Shown: piece by piece, positions 24,385-35,890 of the stretch | How the letters are laid out: each line of letters begins with the position of its first letter | How positions within the stretch are numbered: the first letter of the stretch is position 1 | Assembly: GCA_036417435.1 (NCBI GenBank) | Contig: CM070910.1 | Span: 18,913,501 to 18,977,500, forward strand | Source of the DNA: Inia geoffrensis | Lineage: Eukaryota > Chordata > Mammalia > Artiodactyla > Iniidae | Direction: 5' to 3' | DNA: 64,000 nucleotides | Notes under the pieces: generated by a model | Databases searched by the model: none | Told to the model about the DNA's origin: nothing | Seen by the model: the letters and a program-made list of their open reading frames with translations, nothing else | Program-made: the position numbers and the translations under genes

Positions 24385-26255
24385 ATAACTTTTTCTTAAG
24401 ATTTGAGTTTTTAGAGCAGTTTTAGGTTCACAGCAAAATTGAGATGAAAGTACAGAGATTTCCCACATACTCCCTGCCGCCACCCATGCACGGCCTCCCC
24501 CGTCACCAATATCCTCACCAGACTGGGACATTTGTTACAACCTGCATCAACATATAATGACGTAAAACTCGTAGTTTACCTTAGTGTTCACTCTTGTTGT
24601 TATATTTACATTCTTTGGGTTTGGACAAATGTATAATGACATGTAGCCATCATTATATTATGATACAGAGCACTTCCACTCTCCTGAAAAATCCTCTGTG
24701 CTCCACCTGTTCATCCTTCCTGTGTGACCCAGAAACCACTGATCACTTCATCTGCAAAGACAGTTTTGTATCTTCCTTACCAATTTGTATACCTTTCATT
24801 TCCTGTTCTTGCCTTATTGTATTAGCAAGGATTTCCAGTACACTGTTGAAAAGGATTGGTGAGAAAAGATCTCCTTGCCCTGTACCTGATTTTAGTGGCA
24901 AAACTTCAAGTTTCCCACTATTAAGTATATGAGCTGTAGGTTTTTTGTAGATCTTTTAAAAATCAAGTTAAGAAAGTTTCCCTCTATTCTGATTTCACTG
25001 AGAGTATTTTATCTATTCCTTCCTGTGTGAGTTTTGGTAGATTGTGCCTTTGAAGGAATTGGTCCATTTCACCTAAATTATCGAGTTTGTGGACATAGAA
25101 TTCACAGAATTCTGTTCATAGAATTCATAGAATTCTGTTCATAGAATTCTGTTATTAGTCTTTTTAATTTCCATGTGACCTGTAATGATGTCCCCTCTTT
25201 TATTTATGATATTTGTAATTTGTTTCCTCTCTCTTTTTTTTTCTTAGTTGGCCTGAGTAGAGGCTTATCAATTTGATTGATCTTTTTAAAGAACAAGCTT
25301 TTGGTTTTGCTGATTGTTGATTTTCTGTTTTATTTCATTGATTTCTGCTCTAATTCTTATTATTTGTTTTCTTCTGCTTATTTGGGATTTATTTGCTCTT
25401 CTTATTTTTAGCTTCCTAAGGGGGATTTTGGATCTTTCTTCTTTTCTGATATATGCATTCAGTGCTATAAATTTCCCTCTAAGGACTGTTTTCCTTCATC
25501 CCACACACTTTGGTAATTTGTTGCTTTCATTTTCATATAGTTCAAAATACTTTTAATTTCTCTTGAGATTTCTCCTTTGACCTGTGTGTTATTTAGAAAT
25601 GTGTTGTTTAACTTCCCTTGTTTTGGTATTTTTCCAGTTATTTTTCTGTTGATTTCTAGTTTAATTCCATTGTGGTCTGACAGCAGGAATTGTATGGTTT
25701 CTATTCTTTTAAAAAATTTAAGGTATGCTTTATGGCTCAGAATTTGTTGGTCCATCCTGATGAATGTTCTATGTGAGCTGGCAAAGAATGTGTATTCTGC
25801 TTTTGTTGGATGAGGTTGTCTATAGATGTCAATTAAATCCAGTTGATTGATGAAATTGTTGAATTCATTAAGTTCTTAATGATTTTCTGCCTACCGGATC
25901 TGTCCATTTCTGATAGATGGGTATTGAAGTCTCCAACTATGATAATGGATTCATCTGTTTCTCTTTAAAGTTTTATCAGTTTTTTCTTTATGTAGTGTGA
26001 TGATCTGTTGTTAGGTGCATCCACATTAAAGATTGTCATGTCTTCTTGGATAACTGACCTTCTTACAATTATATAATGCCCTTTCTTAGCCCTGACAACT
26101 CTCCTGCCCTTGAGGTCTGCTCTGTCTGAAATTAATATAGCTACTCCTGATTTCCTTTGGTTACTGTTCAAGCATGGTATATTTTTCTCCATCCATCTAC
26201 TTTTAATCTACATGTGTCTTTATATTTAAAGTAGGTTTCTTATAGATAACGTACA
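24385..26255 (-). mobile_element. ancient L1M, 3' part (3' UTR and ORF2)
   Basis: The 3' end (24385-24720) carries the old L1 3' UTR, reading on the minus strand 'caattttgctgtgaacctaaaactgc'. ORF2 follows with no long intact frame; for example 25465-25755 keeps LSDHNGIKLEINRK and 25965-26192 keeps RKSGVAILISD from the endonuclease. It continues at 27956 after an LTR insertion. Part of ORF2 between the 3' UTR and the reverse transcriptase is missing. Confidence 0.85.
25095..25156. repeat. 23-bp tandem repeat with GAATTC cores
   Basis: Two near-identical 23-base units ('atagaattcacagaattctg...' and 'atagaattcatagaattctg...') plus a partial third, inside the ancient L1. Confidence 0.85.
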
Positions 26256-27955
26256 GTTGTGAAACGGAGCAGGATCCTATGGTCCTTATCTTCCATGTCC
26301 TCCGCCTGCCTTTTGTCTGTGGACAAACTTTAGCCAAAGGATAAGTTTAATCAGAGAAGTAAGAAAATGCAGAAACAAAGGAAAACATTCAAAGGAGACC
26401 AGATATTAATAGTTTAGTCATTAAACATAGTCAAGGACCTTTAGTTCCTTCTCAAGGGCTATAGATAATATTCTTTCTTTTTGTTTTAACATCTTTATTG
26501 GAGTATAATTGCTTTAAACTTGTGTGTTAGTTTCTGCTGTATAACAAAGTGAATCAGCTATACATATACATATATCCCCATATCTTCTCCCTCTTGCATC
26601 TCCCTCCCACCCTCCCTATCCCACCCCTCTAGGTGGTCACAAAGCACCGAGCTGATCTCCCTGTGCTATGTGGCTGCTTCCCACTAGCGATCTATTTTAC
26701 GTTTGGTAGTGTATATATGTCCATGCCACTCTCTCACATCGTCCCAGCTTACCCTTCCCCCTCCCCGTGTCCTCAAGTCCATTCTCTACATCTGCATCTT
26801 TATTCCTGTCCTGACCCCCTAGGTACTTCAGAAACTTTTTTTTTTTTTTTTTTTTTTTAGATTCCATATATATGTGTTAGCATACGGTATTTGTTTTTCT
26901 TTTTCTGACTTACTTCACTCTGTATGACAGTCTCTAGGTCCATCCACCTGGCTACAAATAACTCAATTTCATTTCTTTTTATGGCTGAGTAATATTCCAT
27001 TGTATATATGTGCCACATCTTCTTTATACATGCATCTGTTGATGGACATTTATGTTGCTTCCCTGTCTTGGCTATTGTAAATAGAGCTGCAATGAACATT
27101 GTACATGACTCTTTTGGAGTTATGGTTTTCTCAGGGCATATGCCCAGTAGTGGGATTGCTGGGTCGTATGGTAGTTCTATTTTTAATTTCTTAAGGAACC
27201 CTCCATACTGTTCTCCATAGTGGCTGTATCAATTTACATTCCCACCAACAGTGCAAAAGGGTTCCCTTTTCTCCACATTCTCTCCAGCATTTATTGTTTG
27301 TAGACTTTTTGATAATGGCCATTCTGACCAGTGTGAGGTGATACCTCATTGTAGTTTTTATTTTCATTTCTCTAATAATTAGTGATGCTGAACAGCCTTT
27401 CATGTGTTTGTCTGCAATCTGTATATCTTCTTTGGAGAAATGTCTATTCAGGTCTTCTGCCCATTTTTGGATTGGGTTGTTTGTTTTTTTGATATTGAGC
27501 TGCATGAGCTGCTTGTATATTTTGGAGATTAAGCTATAGGTAATATTCTGAGCCACATCCTGTGAGCTGTTTTGTAAATACTGAAACCCCCACCAGGTGG
27601 AAGAAGTTAACTATATGATGGCCAGACTGTAGCCATCACATAAGCTGCCACAATTCCGAGAATTGGCCTTAAATAAATGGGAACAAACCAGCCCTGGAAC
27701 TGAAGATTAAATGTACTTAAAACAATCAAGATGACCAATTTCAAGATGACTATCAGAGCTGACTGTGCTGTTTCTGTATGTAGCCCCCTCCCTCAGTCTG
27801 TAAAAGCTCTTGCCCCCTGATCGTTGGGGTGGTGGGAGGAGTAGCACTACTGGTCGCCGGCACCCAAAACAAAGCAAGCTTTCCTTTTCACCAACTTTGC
27901 CTCTTTACTGGCTTTTGAGCAGTGAGCAGCCAGACCCCACTTTCGGTTACAGTTG
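26256..27955 (+). mobile_element. ERV class I-type solo LTR inserted into ancient L1
   Basis: The LTR runs TGAAACGG (26260) to GGTTACA (27951), with a 4-bp duplication GTTG at 26256-26259 and 27952-27955; 4-bp duplications are usual for class I ERVs. L1 sequence reads on seamlessly across it. It is about 0.6 kb once the nested L1 (26476-27532) is removed. The right part holds a TATA-like 'tgtaaaagctcttgcc' (about 27799) typical of LTRs. No retroviral genes are present. Confidence 0.75.
26459..27549 (-). mobile_element. 5'-truncated L1 nested inside the LTR
   Basis: Body about 26476-27532, flanked by 17-bp direct copies 'gctataGataatattct' (26459-26475) and 'gctataGGtaatattct' (27533-27549) that differ by one base. 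It has the L1 3' UTR ('taacatctttattggagtataattgc') and an ORF2 C-terminal remnant in two frames (26857-27099 and 27191-27556), with LHCWWEC and [15 protein letters not shown] motifs. A T-run at 26837-26859 interrupts the sequence. Confidence 0.9.
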
Positions 27956-28188
27956 GGTCATGTTTCTTGATCCATGCTGACAATCTCTCTTTTAATTGGT
28001 GCATTTAGACAATTGACATTCAAAGTGGTTATTAATATAGTTGGATTAATATCTACCATATTTGTTACAGTTTTCTATTTGTTGCTCTTGTTCTTTGTTT
28101 TTATTTTTGTCCTCTCCTCTTTTGCTGCCTTTTGTCTTTTGAGTATTTTATATGATTCCATTTTATCTCCATTCCTAGAATATCAGAT

Positions 28189-28418
28189 GCACTTCTTTTT
28201 TTTTTTTTTAGTGGTACGCGGGCCTCTCACTGTTGTGGCCTCTCCCGTTGCGGAGCACAGGCCCCAGACGCGCAGGCTCAGCGGCCATGGCTCACGGGCC
28301 CAGACGCTCTGCGGCATGTGGGATCTTCCCGGACCGGAGCACGAACCCGTGTCCCCTGCATCAGCAGGCGGACTCTCAACCACTGCGCCACCAGGGAAGC
28401 CCCAAGCGCTTCTTTTTT
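28189..28418 (-). mobile_element. young CHR-type SINE in the ancient L1
   Basis: T-run, 'ggtacgcgggcc', body, and head ending 'gggaagcccc' (about 28403). Flanks 'gcActtctttttt' (28189-28201) and 'gcGcttctttttt' (28406-28418) form a duplication with one mismatch. Confidence 0.92.
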
Positions 28419-28599
28419 AAAACATTTTTTAGTGGTTGCCCAAGAGTTTGCAATATGCTTTTACAGTTAATCCAAGTCCATTTCCAAATAAAACTATATC
28501 ACTTCACACGTAGTGTAACTTATAAAAACTAAATAATCCTAATTCTTCCCTCTTGTCCCTTGTATTGTGGCTGTCGTTTATTTCATTTATATGTAAGCA

Positions 28600-28660
28600 T
28601 ATTTATATGTATGTATATATATGATACATATATCATATATATAACATATATATGATAGAA
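28600..28660. repeat. (TA)-rich imperfect palindromic tract
   Basis: Repeated 'atatatatgatacatatatcatatat' type sequence; could form hairpins. Likely a simple repeat. Confidence 0.7.
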
Positions 28661-29750
28661 TACATTGCTGCTTTTATTATTTTGAACAGTCTGTTATCTG
28701 TTAGGTCAATTAAGAAAAATAAAAATAAAAGTTTTTATTTTATATTTACATAATCGTTCTTTGATGATCTTCCTTTCCTTATGTAGATCTAAGTTTATGA
28801 CCTATGCTATTTTCATTTTTTCTAAAGGACTTCTTTTAACAGTTCTCTCAAGGCAGGTTTACTAGCAACAAACTCCCAACACTTTAAATATTTCACTCTG
28901 TTATTATTTGCACAGTATCTGAAGAGAAGTTGTATTTAATTCTTATCTTTGTTTCTCTATAGGTAAGATATTTTTTTCCTCTGTTTTCTTTCAGGAGTGT
29001 TAAAGTTATCTTTGGTTTTCTATAATTTAAAATGATATGCTTAGGTGTAATGTGTAGTTTTTGTTTTGTTTTGGTTTGGTTTTTAATTTTTTTTTTTTTG
29101 GGTTTTTTTTTTTTTCGGTATGTATCCTGCTTTTTTGGTATGTATCCTGGTTTTCTGTGACCTTCCTGGATCCCAGATTTGTGGTTTTGTGTCTGACATT
29201 AATTTGGGGCAATTGTCAGCCATTATTGTCTCAAATATTTCTTCTGTTTGTTACTCTTTTTCTTCTCATTCTGGTATTCACATTGTGCAACTCACATCTT
29301 TTGTAGTTGTCTCACAGTCCTTGGATATTCTGTTCTGTTTTGTTCTCTTCGCTTTTCAGTTTTGAAGGTTTCTATGGAGATATCCTCAAGCTCAGAGACG
29401 TTTTCTTCAGCTGTGTCCAGTCTACTATTCAGTTCATCAAAAGGGTGCTTCATTTTTATTACAGTGTTTTGGATCTCTAGCACTTCCTTTTGGTTCTTAG
29501 GATTTACATCTCTCTGATTATATTGTGCAATTGTTCTTACATGCTGCCTACTTTATCCATTAGAGTACCTAGTATATTAATCATAGTTATATTAAAACCC
29601 CACTCTGATAATTCCAATTTCTCTGCAATATTTGGTTATGATGCTTGCTCTGTCTCTTCAAATTGTGTTCTTTTGCCTTTTTATATGCCTTGTAAAATTT
29701 TCTTGGTAGCTGGACATGATATACGGGGTTAAAAAACACTGCTGTAAATA

Positions 29751-31990
29751 GGACTTTTGCTATGCAGTGGTGAGGTGTTGGGGGAGGGGAAGCATTCTAT
29801 AGTCCTGTGATTTGGTCTCAGTCTTTTGGTGAGACTATCCTTCTGGACAGTGATTTTCACTAGTATTTTTCATATTTTTCACCACCACACTCCCCCCGGC
29901 CCCGCCTTAGGTAAAAGGGGATAGTTAGGCTGGGATGGTTAGTTATTTCACTTTCCCCATCAGTTAAGTTCTGAAAATACCCCAGCAGCTTAGGCTCTGT
30001 TTAACTAGTTTCTTCTGAGGTGAGTCTTCTTAAGAACAGAATGCTCTGGCATATTTCAAAATTCTTGCTTTTCTCCTCCCTCTAATGGAAGCATGAGCTC
30101 CTGGAATTAAATCTTACAAAATTGGCAGGGGACGGGGACAGACTCCACTATGATTGGGTCTCATTGGAGCTTTGTCCACACAGAGTCTCCAGCAATTGAT
30201 CAAATACATTCAAGTTTTTCTGCCCAAGCTCTGGTTCCCAGAGTAGTTTCCACTCATGAGTCTCTGCTCTGGTAAATTGTTATTCTCTGTATTTGCCTGT
30301 CCAGTTTCTTCTCCTATCTTGAGGACTGTGGCTTGACCTGTGGCCTTATCTTTCATATGGATCTCAGAAGAGTTGATTTTTCAGTCTGTCAACTTTTTGC
30401 TTGTTTTACTTGTCGTCAGGGTGGATCGACAACTTCCAAGTTCCTTGTATGCAGAGCTGGACAGAAGTCAACAATAACTTTGGATATCATGCACTATCCA
30501 GGCCATTTTCAAATGTCTTCATTTATCTTTTAAAAACTCTTTTAAAAAGTTTACATATTTCTTTCAATTTAATGACTTAAGTAACATTAAATCCATTAAG
30601 ACCTCTTAACCTAAAGCAATATCTTCTGCCTTTCTGGTTTTCATGCCCTTAATTTGTTAAAGTAACTAAGTCAATTTCCTGTCTCACACTGTGGACGTAT
30701 CTGTTTGCTTCTTCATAGTGTCATTTAATTTGTTCCTCTATCCACTGCCCCCACACACACATAATTCCTGAAAACTGGCAAAGACTCAGTTAGATTCAGG
30801 TATGTTAGCTGCTTATGCAAAAACGAAATGGTATTTTAAGAATGTTATTTCAACAAAAAATATTTTTTGGATTTATTAAAGGCCCTGGCTCTGCTAGATG
30901 CAAACTCAATGCTTCGCATTTACAAAATGCTCCATGATACTTCATACTGCAGGAAGTTGCTCATGAATAAACATAAAGCTTTGGAAATGTTGGGTACTGC
31001 CAGCTGAAAAGCATTCATTCTTGATCATTGTCATAGGGGGACTTGAAGGCCCAAAAGTTCCTTGTCCAATGGATATCAAACTTGGGTAGTTGAGATACAG
31101 CAAGAAATTCCGAGAAAATATCCAGGATAACAAGACTAAAACTCATTCACTTATTCATGGCTCCTCTTTCACTTTGCAAATCTTAATTCCTTCAGTTCCT
31201 GAGAACTTGCTAAATAAATTAGCTTCTTTGGTAAGCACAGTTACTTTTTTAAAAAAATCATTTATTTATTCACTTAGCAAATGTTTATTCATTCATTAAT
31301 AATGATTGAATGCCCACTTGATGCCAAGCACTATTCTAGGCATTGGGATAGAGACAATAAATCTGTACAATCATTTAAATGTATATTCAAGTTAGTTAAA
31401 AGTATTCAGCATTTAATATGTGCATATGTAATATACAAGGCACTGAACAAGGCTTTGCTCTGATATAAAGAAGTGTTAGACATATCACCTGCCCTCCTCA
31501 TATCTTAGTCTATTGGTTGGGACAAACACACCCATGTTGTTCTCGAACAAGCTGTGCAAGAATAAACAGATGAGATACTATTGATATAAAGGGTGACAGA
31601 TAATTTCTAACTAAAGGCTCTGGGCCTTTCCTTTCATTAAAACTCTCATTTGGCTGCAATAAAATGCTTGAAGTAACTGCTATGTGTTTTGTGCATATGT
31701 CTTAAAAAGCTGGATTTGAGTTGTGTTCAAAATGGCATTCATCACAAAGTTAAGAGCATTTTTAAAAGTATTAAGAATAGTCTTTATTTAAAGCATGACA
31801 GACTGATGAGAAACTTCTAGTCTATCCCTCCATTTTTGATATTCAATTTTTATTTAAAGAGGAAAGGTAAAAATAGATAACCCCAATTCTATTTTCCAGG
31901 GCAACTGTCATTTTATGCAAATAGCATGTACATATATGGGTATATGACCATAAACTTCTAGTTTTACTGAAAATGAATATAGACATGTTC
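29751..31990. other. intergenic, no gene recognised
   Basis: No supported gene. About 31255-31370 ('tattcattcattaataatgattgaatgcccacttgatgccaagc') resembles a MIR/L2-age repeat. The rest is unassigned. Confidence 0.45.
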
Positions 31991-31994
31991 TACA

Positions 31995-32205
31995 TTTAAT
32001 TTTTTGACAAATAAAAATTGTATATATTTAAGATGTATGACTTCATGTTTTGATATACATATGCATTGTGAAATGATCCCCACAATCATGGTAATTAACA
32101 TATATACCACCTCCCATAATTACCTTTGTTGTTGTTTTTGTTTTGTGTGGTGAGGATATTGAGATCTACCCTCTTAGTAAATTTTAAGTATACAGAAATT
32201 CTGGA
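31995..32205. mobile_element. old L1-derived fragment
   Basis: 'gatgtatgacttcatgttttgatatacatatgcattgtg' then 'ggtaattaacatatataccacctccc' and 'ctctcttagtaaattttaagtatacag'-like order recalls a known old L1 3' region. Orientation not assigned. Confidence 0.5.
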
Positions 32206-32805
32206 GCTAAAGAAATAATATAATGAATGAAATTAAAAATGCCATGAACATTGTTGTTTGAGTGGAAATGGTTTGTTGCTTTTTCAGAGGTGATTTGTCA
32301 TTTAATTCAAAGCTCTTAAGAGGTAAGTGGTGCAGTTCCCTACTTATTATTTGTTCATTTTGTTTTTCTGTTATTTGCAGGTCTCTTCCCTCCTCCCTCC
32401 ATTCTATTCCTGAGCCTTGTTCAGTGAGAGGTGACAGGCTGGTGAGCCTGTGGGAAACAGGTAAAGTCCAGGTCAAAGACATGCTGAAAGCTCATTATCC
32501 AGGCAAATATTGCAGTGGTTTCGTACAGAAGCCTGACCAGAGACTAGTAAATTTTTTAGTGAAGAAAGCAAAGAATACTGAAGAAAACTAGATTCATAGT
32601 CATAGATCTCTATTTTCTGTTTAATGTAGAACTTCTTTAAGCCACAGAACAGGTAGGCAAAGATAGGGACAGGCACAGCTCACAGGCTCCTACTTTATTC
32701 TCATTAGTTGGCACTACCTGGCACTGGGCTTGATGAGTCACACTCTGGACCTTCTGACTTGAAGTGTGTTATGATAGAAATAGCATGAAATACACCAGAA
32801 GGTGA
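32206..32805. other. intergenic, no gene recognised
   Basis: Contains a 109-codon plus-strand frame (32262-32591) with no recognisable domain, treated as chance. Confidence 0.45.
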
Positions 32806-32809
32806 GTGT

Positions 32810-32975
32810 TTGTAAGACCAGGCTTAGCCACTTCCTAGCTCTGTGGACATGGGCAAGTAATTTAACTCCTCTGCACTACATATGAGGGCAAAATGGGGTT
32901 TAGAATACTTTAAAGGGCTGTTGTAAGACTCACATGCGCTCGTGAAAGTAAAAGAAGTCTGAAAGCTATAAAAAT
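32810..32975 (+). mobile_element. MIR SINE fragment
   Basis: 'cttagccacttcctagctctgtggacatgggcaagtaatttaac' followed by 'aaaatgggg' and 'agggctgttgtaagac' matches the central MIR order. Confidence 0.85.
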
Positions 32976-33329
32976 TAGGAATCACGATCCATCTTCTTGG
33001 TAATATGTTTTAGACAAACATTTTTTCAAAAAAGTTTTCATTTTTTTATGTGCAGAAATGTTCACCTACTAGGAATTAAAAGACCCTTCATTTTAGCAGA
33101 TGTGAGTGTAAAGGACATAAAATGAAGGTGGTGTGGATCAGGCTGTATGTGGAATTAAGGTAATCGCAGGTAAGGGAGCGTATCTAGGAAGCGACGAAGG
33201 GTTGAGTTTGGAATACCAGTTTAGCCTCTTTCTAATGAGAGAGTTATCAGTGCTCAAGTTAGTGTTCAGAATCTGAACATAAGCAAGTTTGAGGGAAGAA
33301 TAAGCATATAAATTTGGAAAGGAAAATAG

Positions 33330-33400
33330 AATCTGGCTGCAGTAAGAAGAGAGGGAGGGAGAAAGAGAGAGGGATACAAGAAGAGAGAGGGAGAGAAAAC
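33330..33400. repeat. (GA)-rich simple repeat
   Basis: 'agagagggagggagaaagagagaggg' type purine tract. Confidence 0.8.
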
Positions 33401-33444
33401 GCGAGGCTGGCCTAGAATAAGAAACTTGGAGGTTATTGGTAATC

Positions 33445-33760
33445 TCTAAACCTAAATCACAATTTTTTCGACTTTAGCTGCACTCTGGAATTGCCAGTGA
33501 CACTCTAAAAATCCTGATGCCTGGGTCGCATCCCCACAATTCTGATTTTATTGTCTGGGATCAATTGTTTAATAGCTCTTTCCAGGTGATTCTAATCTGA
33601 GCAAAGCTGAGAATCACTGAACTGAAGCAGTGCCTCTCTAACTTAAATGTACGTATAATTCACCTTGAAAATGCAGATCTGGCGTGGAGCCTGAGATTCT
33701 GCATCCCTAAGAAACTTCCAGCTCCTAACAGCGTCTTAACAAGCTTCCTCTAACTTCTGG
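33445..33760 (+). mobile_element. MER5-like hAT (Charlie) fragments, two in a row
   Basis: 'ccaggtgattctaatctgagcaaagctgagaatcactg' and then a second start 'gcagtgcctctctaactta' with 'gagcctgagattctgcatccctaagaaacttcc' follow the order of the non-autonomous MER5 class. The two partial copies abut at about 33628. Confidence 0.65.
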
Positions 33761-33789
33761 GCTATTGTGTGAGTTAATCGAAATGTAAT

Positions 33790-33895
33790 ATAATGATGAA
33801 GATGATGATGATGATGAAGATGATGATGATGAAGACGATGATGATGATGATGATGAAGAAGAGTGAGGAGGAGGAGAAGGAGCGGAGGAAGAAGG
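33790..33895. repeat. (GAT/GAA)n triplet microsatellite
   Basis: Long run of 'gatgat' and 'gatgaa' units grading into 'gaggaggagaagg'. Probably polymorphic in length. It is not in a gene. Confidence 0.95.
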
Positions 33896-33930
33896 TAGCT
33901 AACATTTAATGAATATCAAATACGTGCCAG

Positions 33931-34144
33931 GGGCTTCCCTGGTGGCGCAGCGGTGGAGAGTCCGCCTGCTGATGCAGGGGACACGGGTTCGTGCCCCGGT
34001 CCGGGAAGATCCCACGTGCCGCGGAGCAGCTGGGCCTGTGAGCCATGGCCTCTGAGCCTGAGCATCCGGAGCCTGTGCTCCGCAATGGGAGAGGCCACAA
34101 CAGTGAGAGGCCCGCGTACCGCAAAAAACAAACAAACAAAAAAA
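33931..34144 (+). mobile_element. young CHR-type SINE
   Basis: Starts 'gggcttccctggtggcgcag', ends 'gcgtaccgc' plus an A-rich (aaac)n tail. Sequence just left of it ('gtagctaacatttaatgaatatc' ... 'gtgccag') looks like a MIR end in minus orientation. No clear target duplication seen. Confidence 0.95.
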
Positions 34145-34720
34145 GATGGGTATTTGTGCCTTCGTTCAATGCTCTTTGGAGACTATAGCTTCTGAGGACG
34201 GACAGTATAAAGCAGTATACACAAAAGGTTTCTCCCTAGATAGCGTTGCCAAAAGAAGTCATGTTAACAAGGGTTTCTGTGGTCGAACCAGTTGATCCCA
34301 CATTGTGTAAATATCACTCACTCTCTTAGAGAGTTCCAATGAATGCTGGATATAAAAGTGCTAAGATGTTCTATGGTAAAGAAGCATCTTTGTTTAACTA
34401 GGAGTTTCCAAAATTATTTGAACATAAAATACTCTTGGTATTCTGTTTTTATACACAAATTTGAGGGTGAGGTAATCCTGGTATACAAAAGAGAATGGGC
34501 CTATGAGTAATATCTGGTTAGAAATCAAGAAAAAGTAATATAAAAACTCATGAGGTTGTTGTGAAGGTTTAAGTCAAATGCGATAATAAATAATAAATAA
34601 AATAAGTAATAATAAATTGAATGACATCATTTATGTAATGTGTCAATTATAGTTCCCGATGCTGTGGGCTTCTTTCTTTTTCATCTTTGTAGCCTCAGGA
34701 GTACCTAGGACAATTTTTAT

Positions 34721-34723
<3 letters not shown>

Positions 34724-34752
<29 letters not shown>

Positions 34753-34753
34753 G
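34724..34753. repeat. (CA)n microsatellite
   Basis: Uninterrupted 'acacac' run of about 14 units. Confidence 0.95.
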
Positions 34754-34759
34754 CAAAAC

Positions 34760-35765
34760 ATCCATAAGCCGTGATCTTAGCTATATTTCTTCTTTCAAAA
34801 TAGTGATAAAATTTCACAAATCATAGGTCAGAAACATTAAATGCCACCTAAGGTGATAATCTCCTCTGCATTTTTTCTATTACTAATGGTTATAGAATAC
34901 GAAGAAACTATTGATGGCAATCTCCCTTTGCAATTCAACATTTGTTATTTATTGATTGATGATATGGCTTAATTATGGCCTGACTGCAGTGCCTCTTGCC
35001 GCACAACTCTCTTCCCTCCGGACAGCCGGGTGGGTGACAATGGAGCAGACCCAGGCAGAGGCGGCCATGCCTGCTGAACAGAGGGAGGACTCCGAATTGC
35101 ACCGGAACTGGTCACTCCCACTCTTGTGTTCCTGGACATTTTGTATACGTGTCTGGTTTTTTAATTGCCTGTGAATTCTTAGCACTGAGCACAATGCCTG
35201 GCTTTCAGTTCTTTATAACCAGCTCCTTAATGAATCACATATTGGGATTCTTCACAGATAATACAGGAACCTTAGGGAGGCTGATGGAACACAGATTATC
35301 CATGTCTGCAGGGAAATATAAAGGGAATATAAATATACATATAAAGAGAAATATAAAGAATAAAGCTGGTGATTTTGTTGTTGTTGGGGGGGCACATAGG
35401 GTTCGTCTTCCAAAATCGCTTCTCAGATTCCCACCCTCCTCATTTGGCATTCAGTCTGAATCCAGCTCTTTCATATTGGAGGATGCTGGTTCCAGTTGGA
35501 AGATGAAGAGTGATGAAGATGAGAGAAGAAAGCTCTTCCTTTCCTTAAGAATTGTTGTTTAGTGTTTAATGTAGCTTTTCCTTCATGCAGAGGATTCTAT
35601 GGGGGCCTCCTGAGCCACAAGGTGTGAACCACTGGTTTGTTATACAAAATGTGAGACAGGGTTATAGGCAGGAGCATGATTTTTTTAAATAGACTTTTCT
35701 ACAACTCTTGAGGATTGCTTTTTTTTTTCTTCTTTTTTTAATCCAGTGTCTATACTTGTACACTT
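34760..35765. other. intergenic, no gene recognised
   Basis: A 72-codon frame (34956-35174) and a 137-codon frame (35149-35562) are open on the plus strand but have no recognisable domain or splice context. They are not called as genes. Confidence 0.45.
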
Positions 35766-35769
35766 AAGA

Positions 35770-35890
35770 CAATGATTCTCAACCCTGGATGCACAGTAGA
35801 AACACTGGGACATGAGGCCCAGGTATGTTTTATTTATTTTTAAGCTCTCTTGGTGCTTCTAAAGTGCAGCCCATGTTCAGGACCACTGCC
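35770..35890 (+). mobile_element. MER5-like hAT fragment
   Basis: 'caatgattctcaaccctggatgcacagtagaaacactggg' and 'gtgcttctaaagtgcagcccatgttcaggaccactgcc' match the termini of MER5-class hAT elements, whose ends carry inverted 'cagtggttctcaa' type sequence. Confidence 0.65.

Larger units (their letters stand above)
27956..29750 (-). mobile_element. ancient L1M, 5' part (ORF2 start, ORF1 remnants)
   Basis: It continues the L1 of 24385-26255. Minus-strand frames are fully decayed; 29292-29483 keeps an ORF1 coiled-coil-like stretch (LNSRLDTAEENVSELED). Old L1 sequence may extend to about 30500 but is too diverged to call. A SINE is inserted at 28194-28403. Confidence 0.7.

Noticed and set aside
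32262..32591. 109-codon plus-strand frame
   Set aside because: No recognisable domain or conservation evidence; length is within chance for a window of this size.
33915..34165. Possible target duplication of the SINE at 33931 ('aatacgtgcc' left, 'tatttgtgcc' right)
   Set aside because: Too many mismatches over ten bases to claim.
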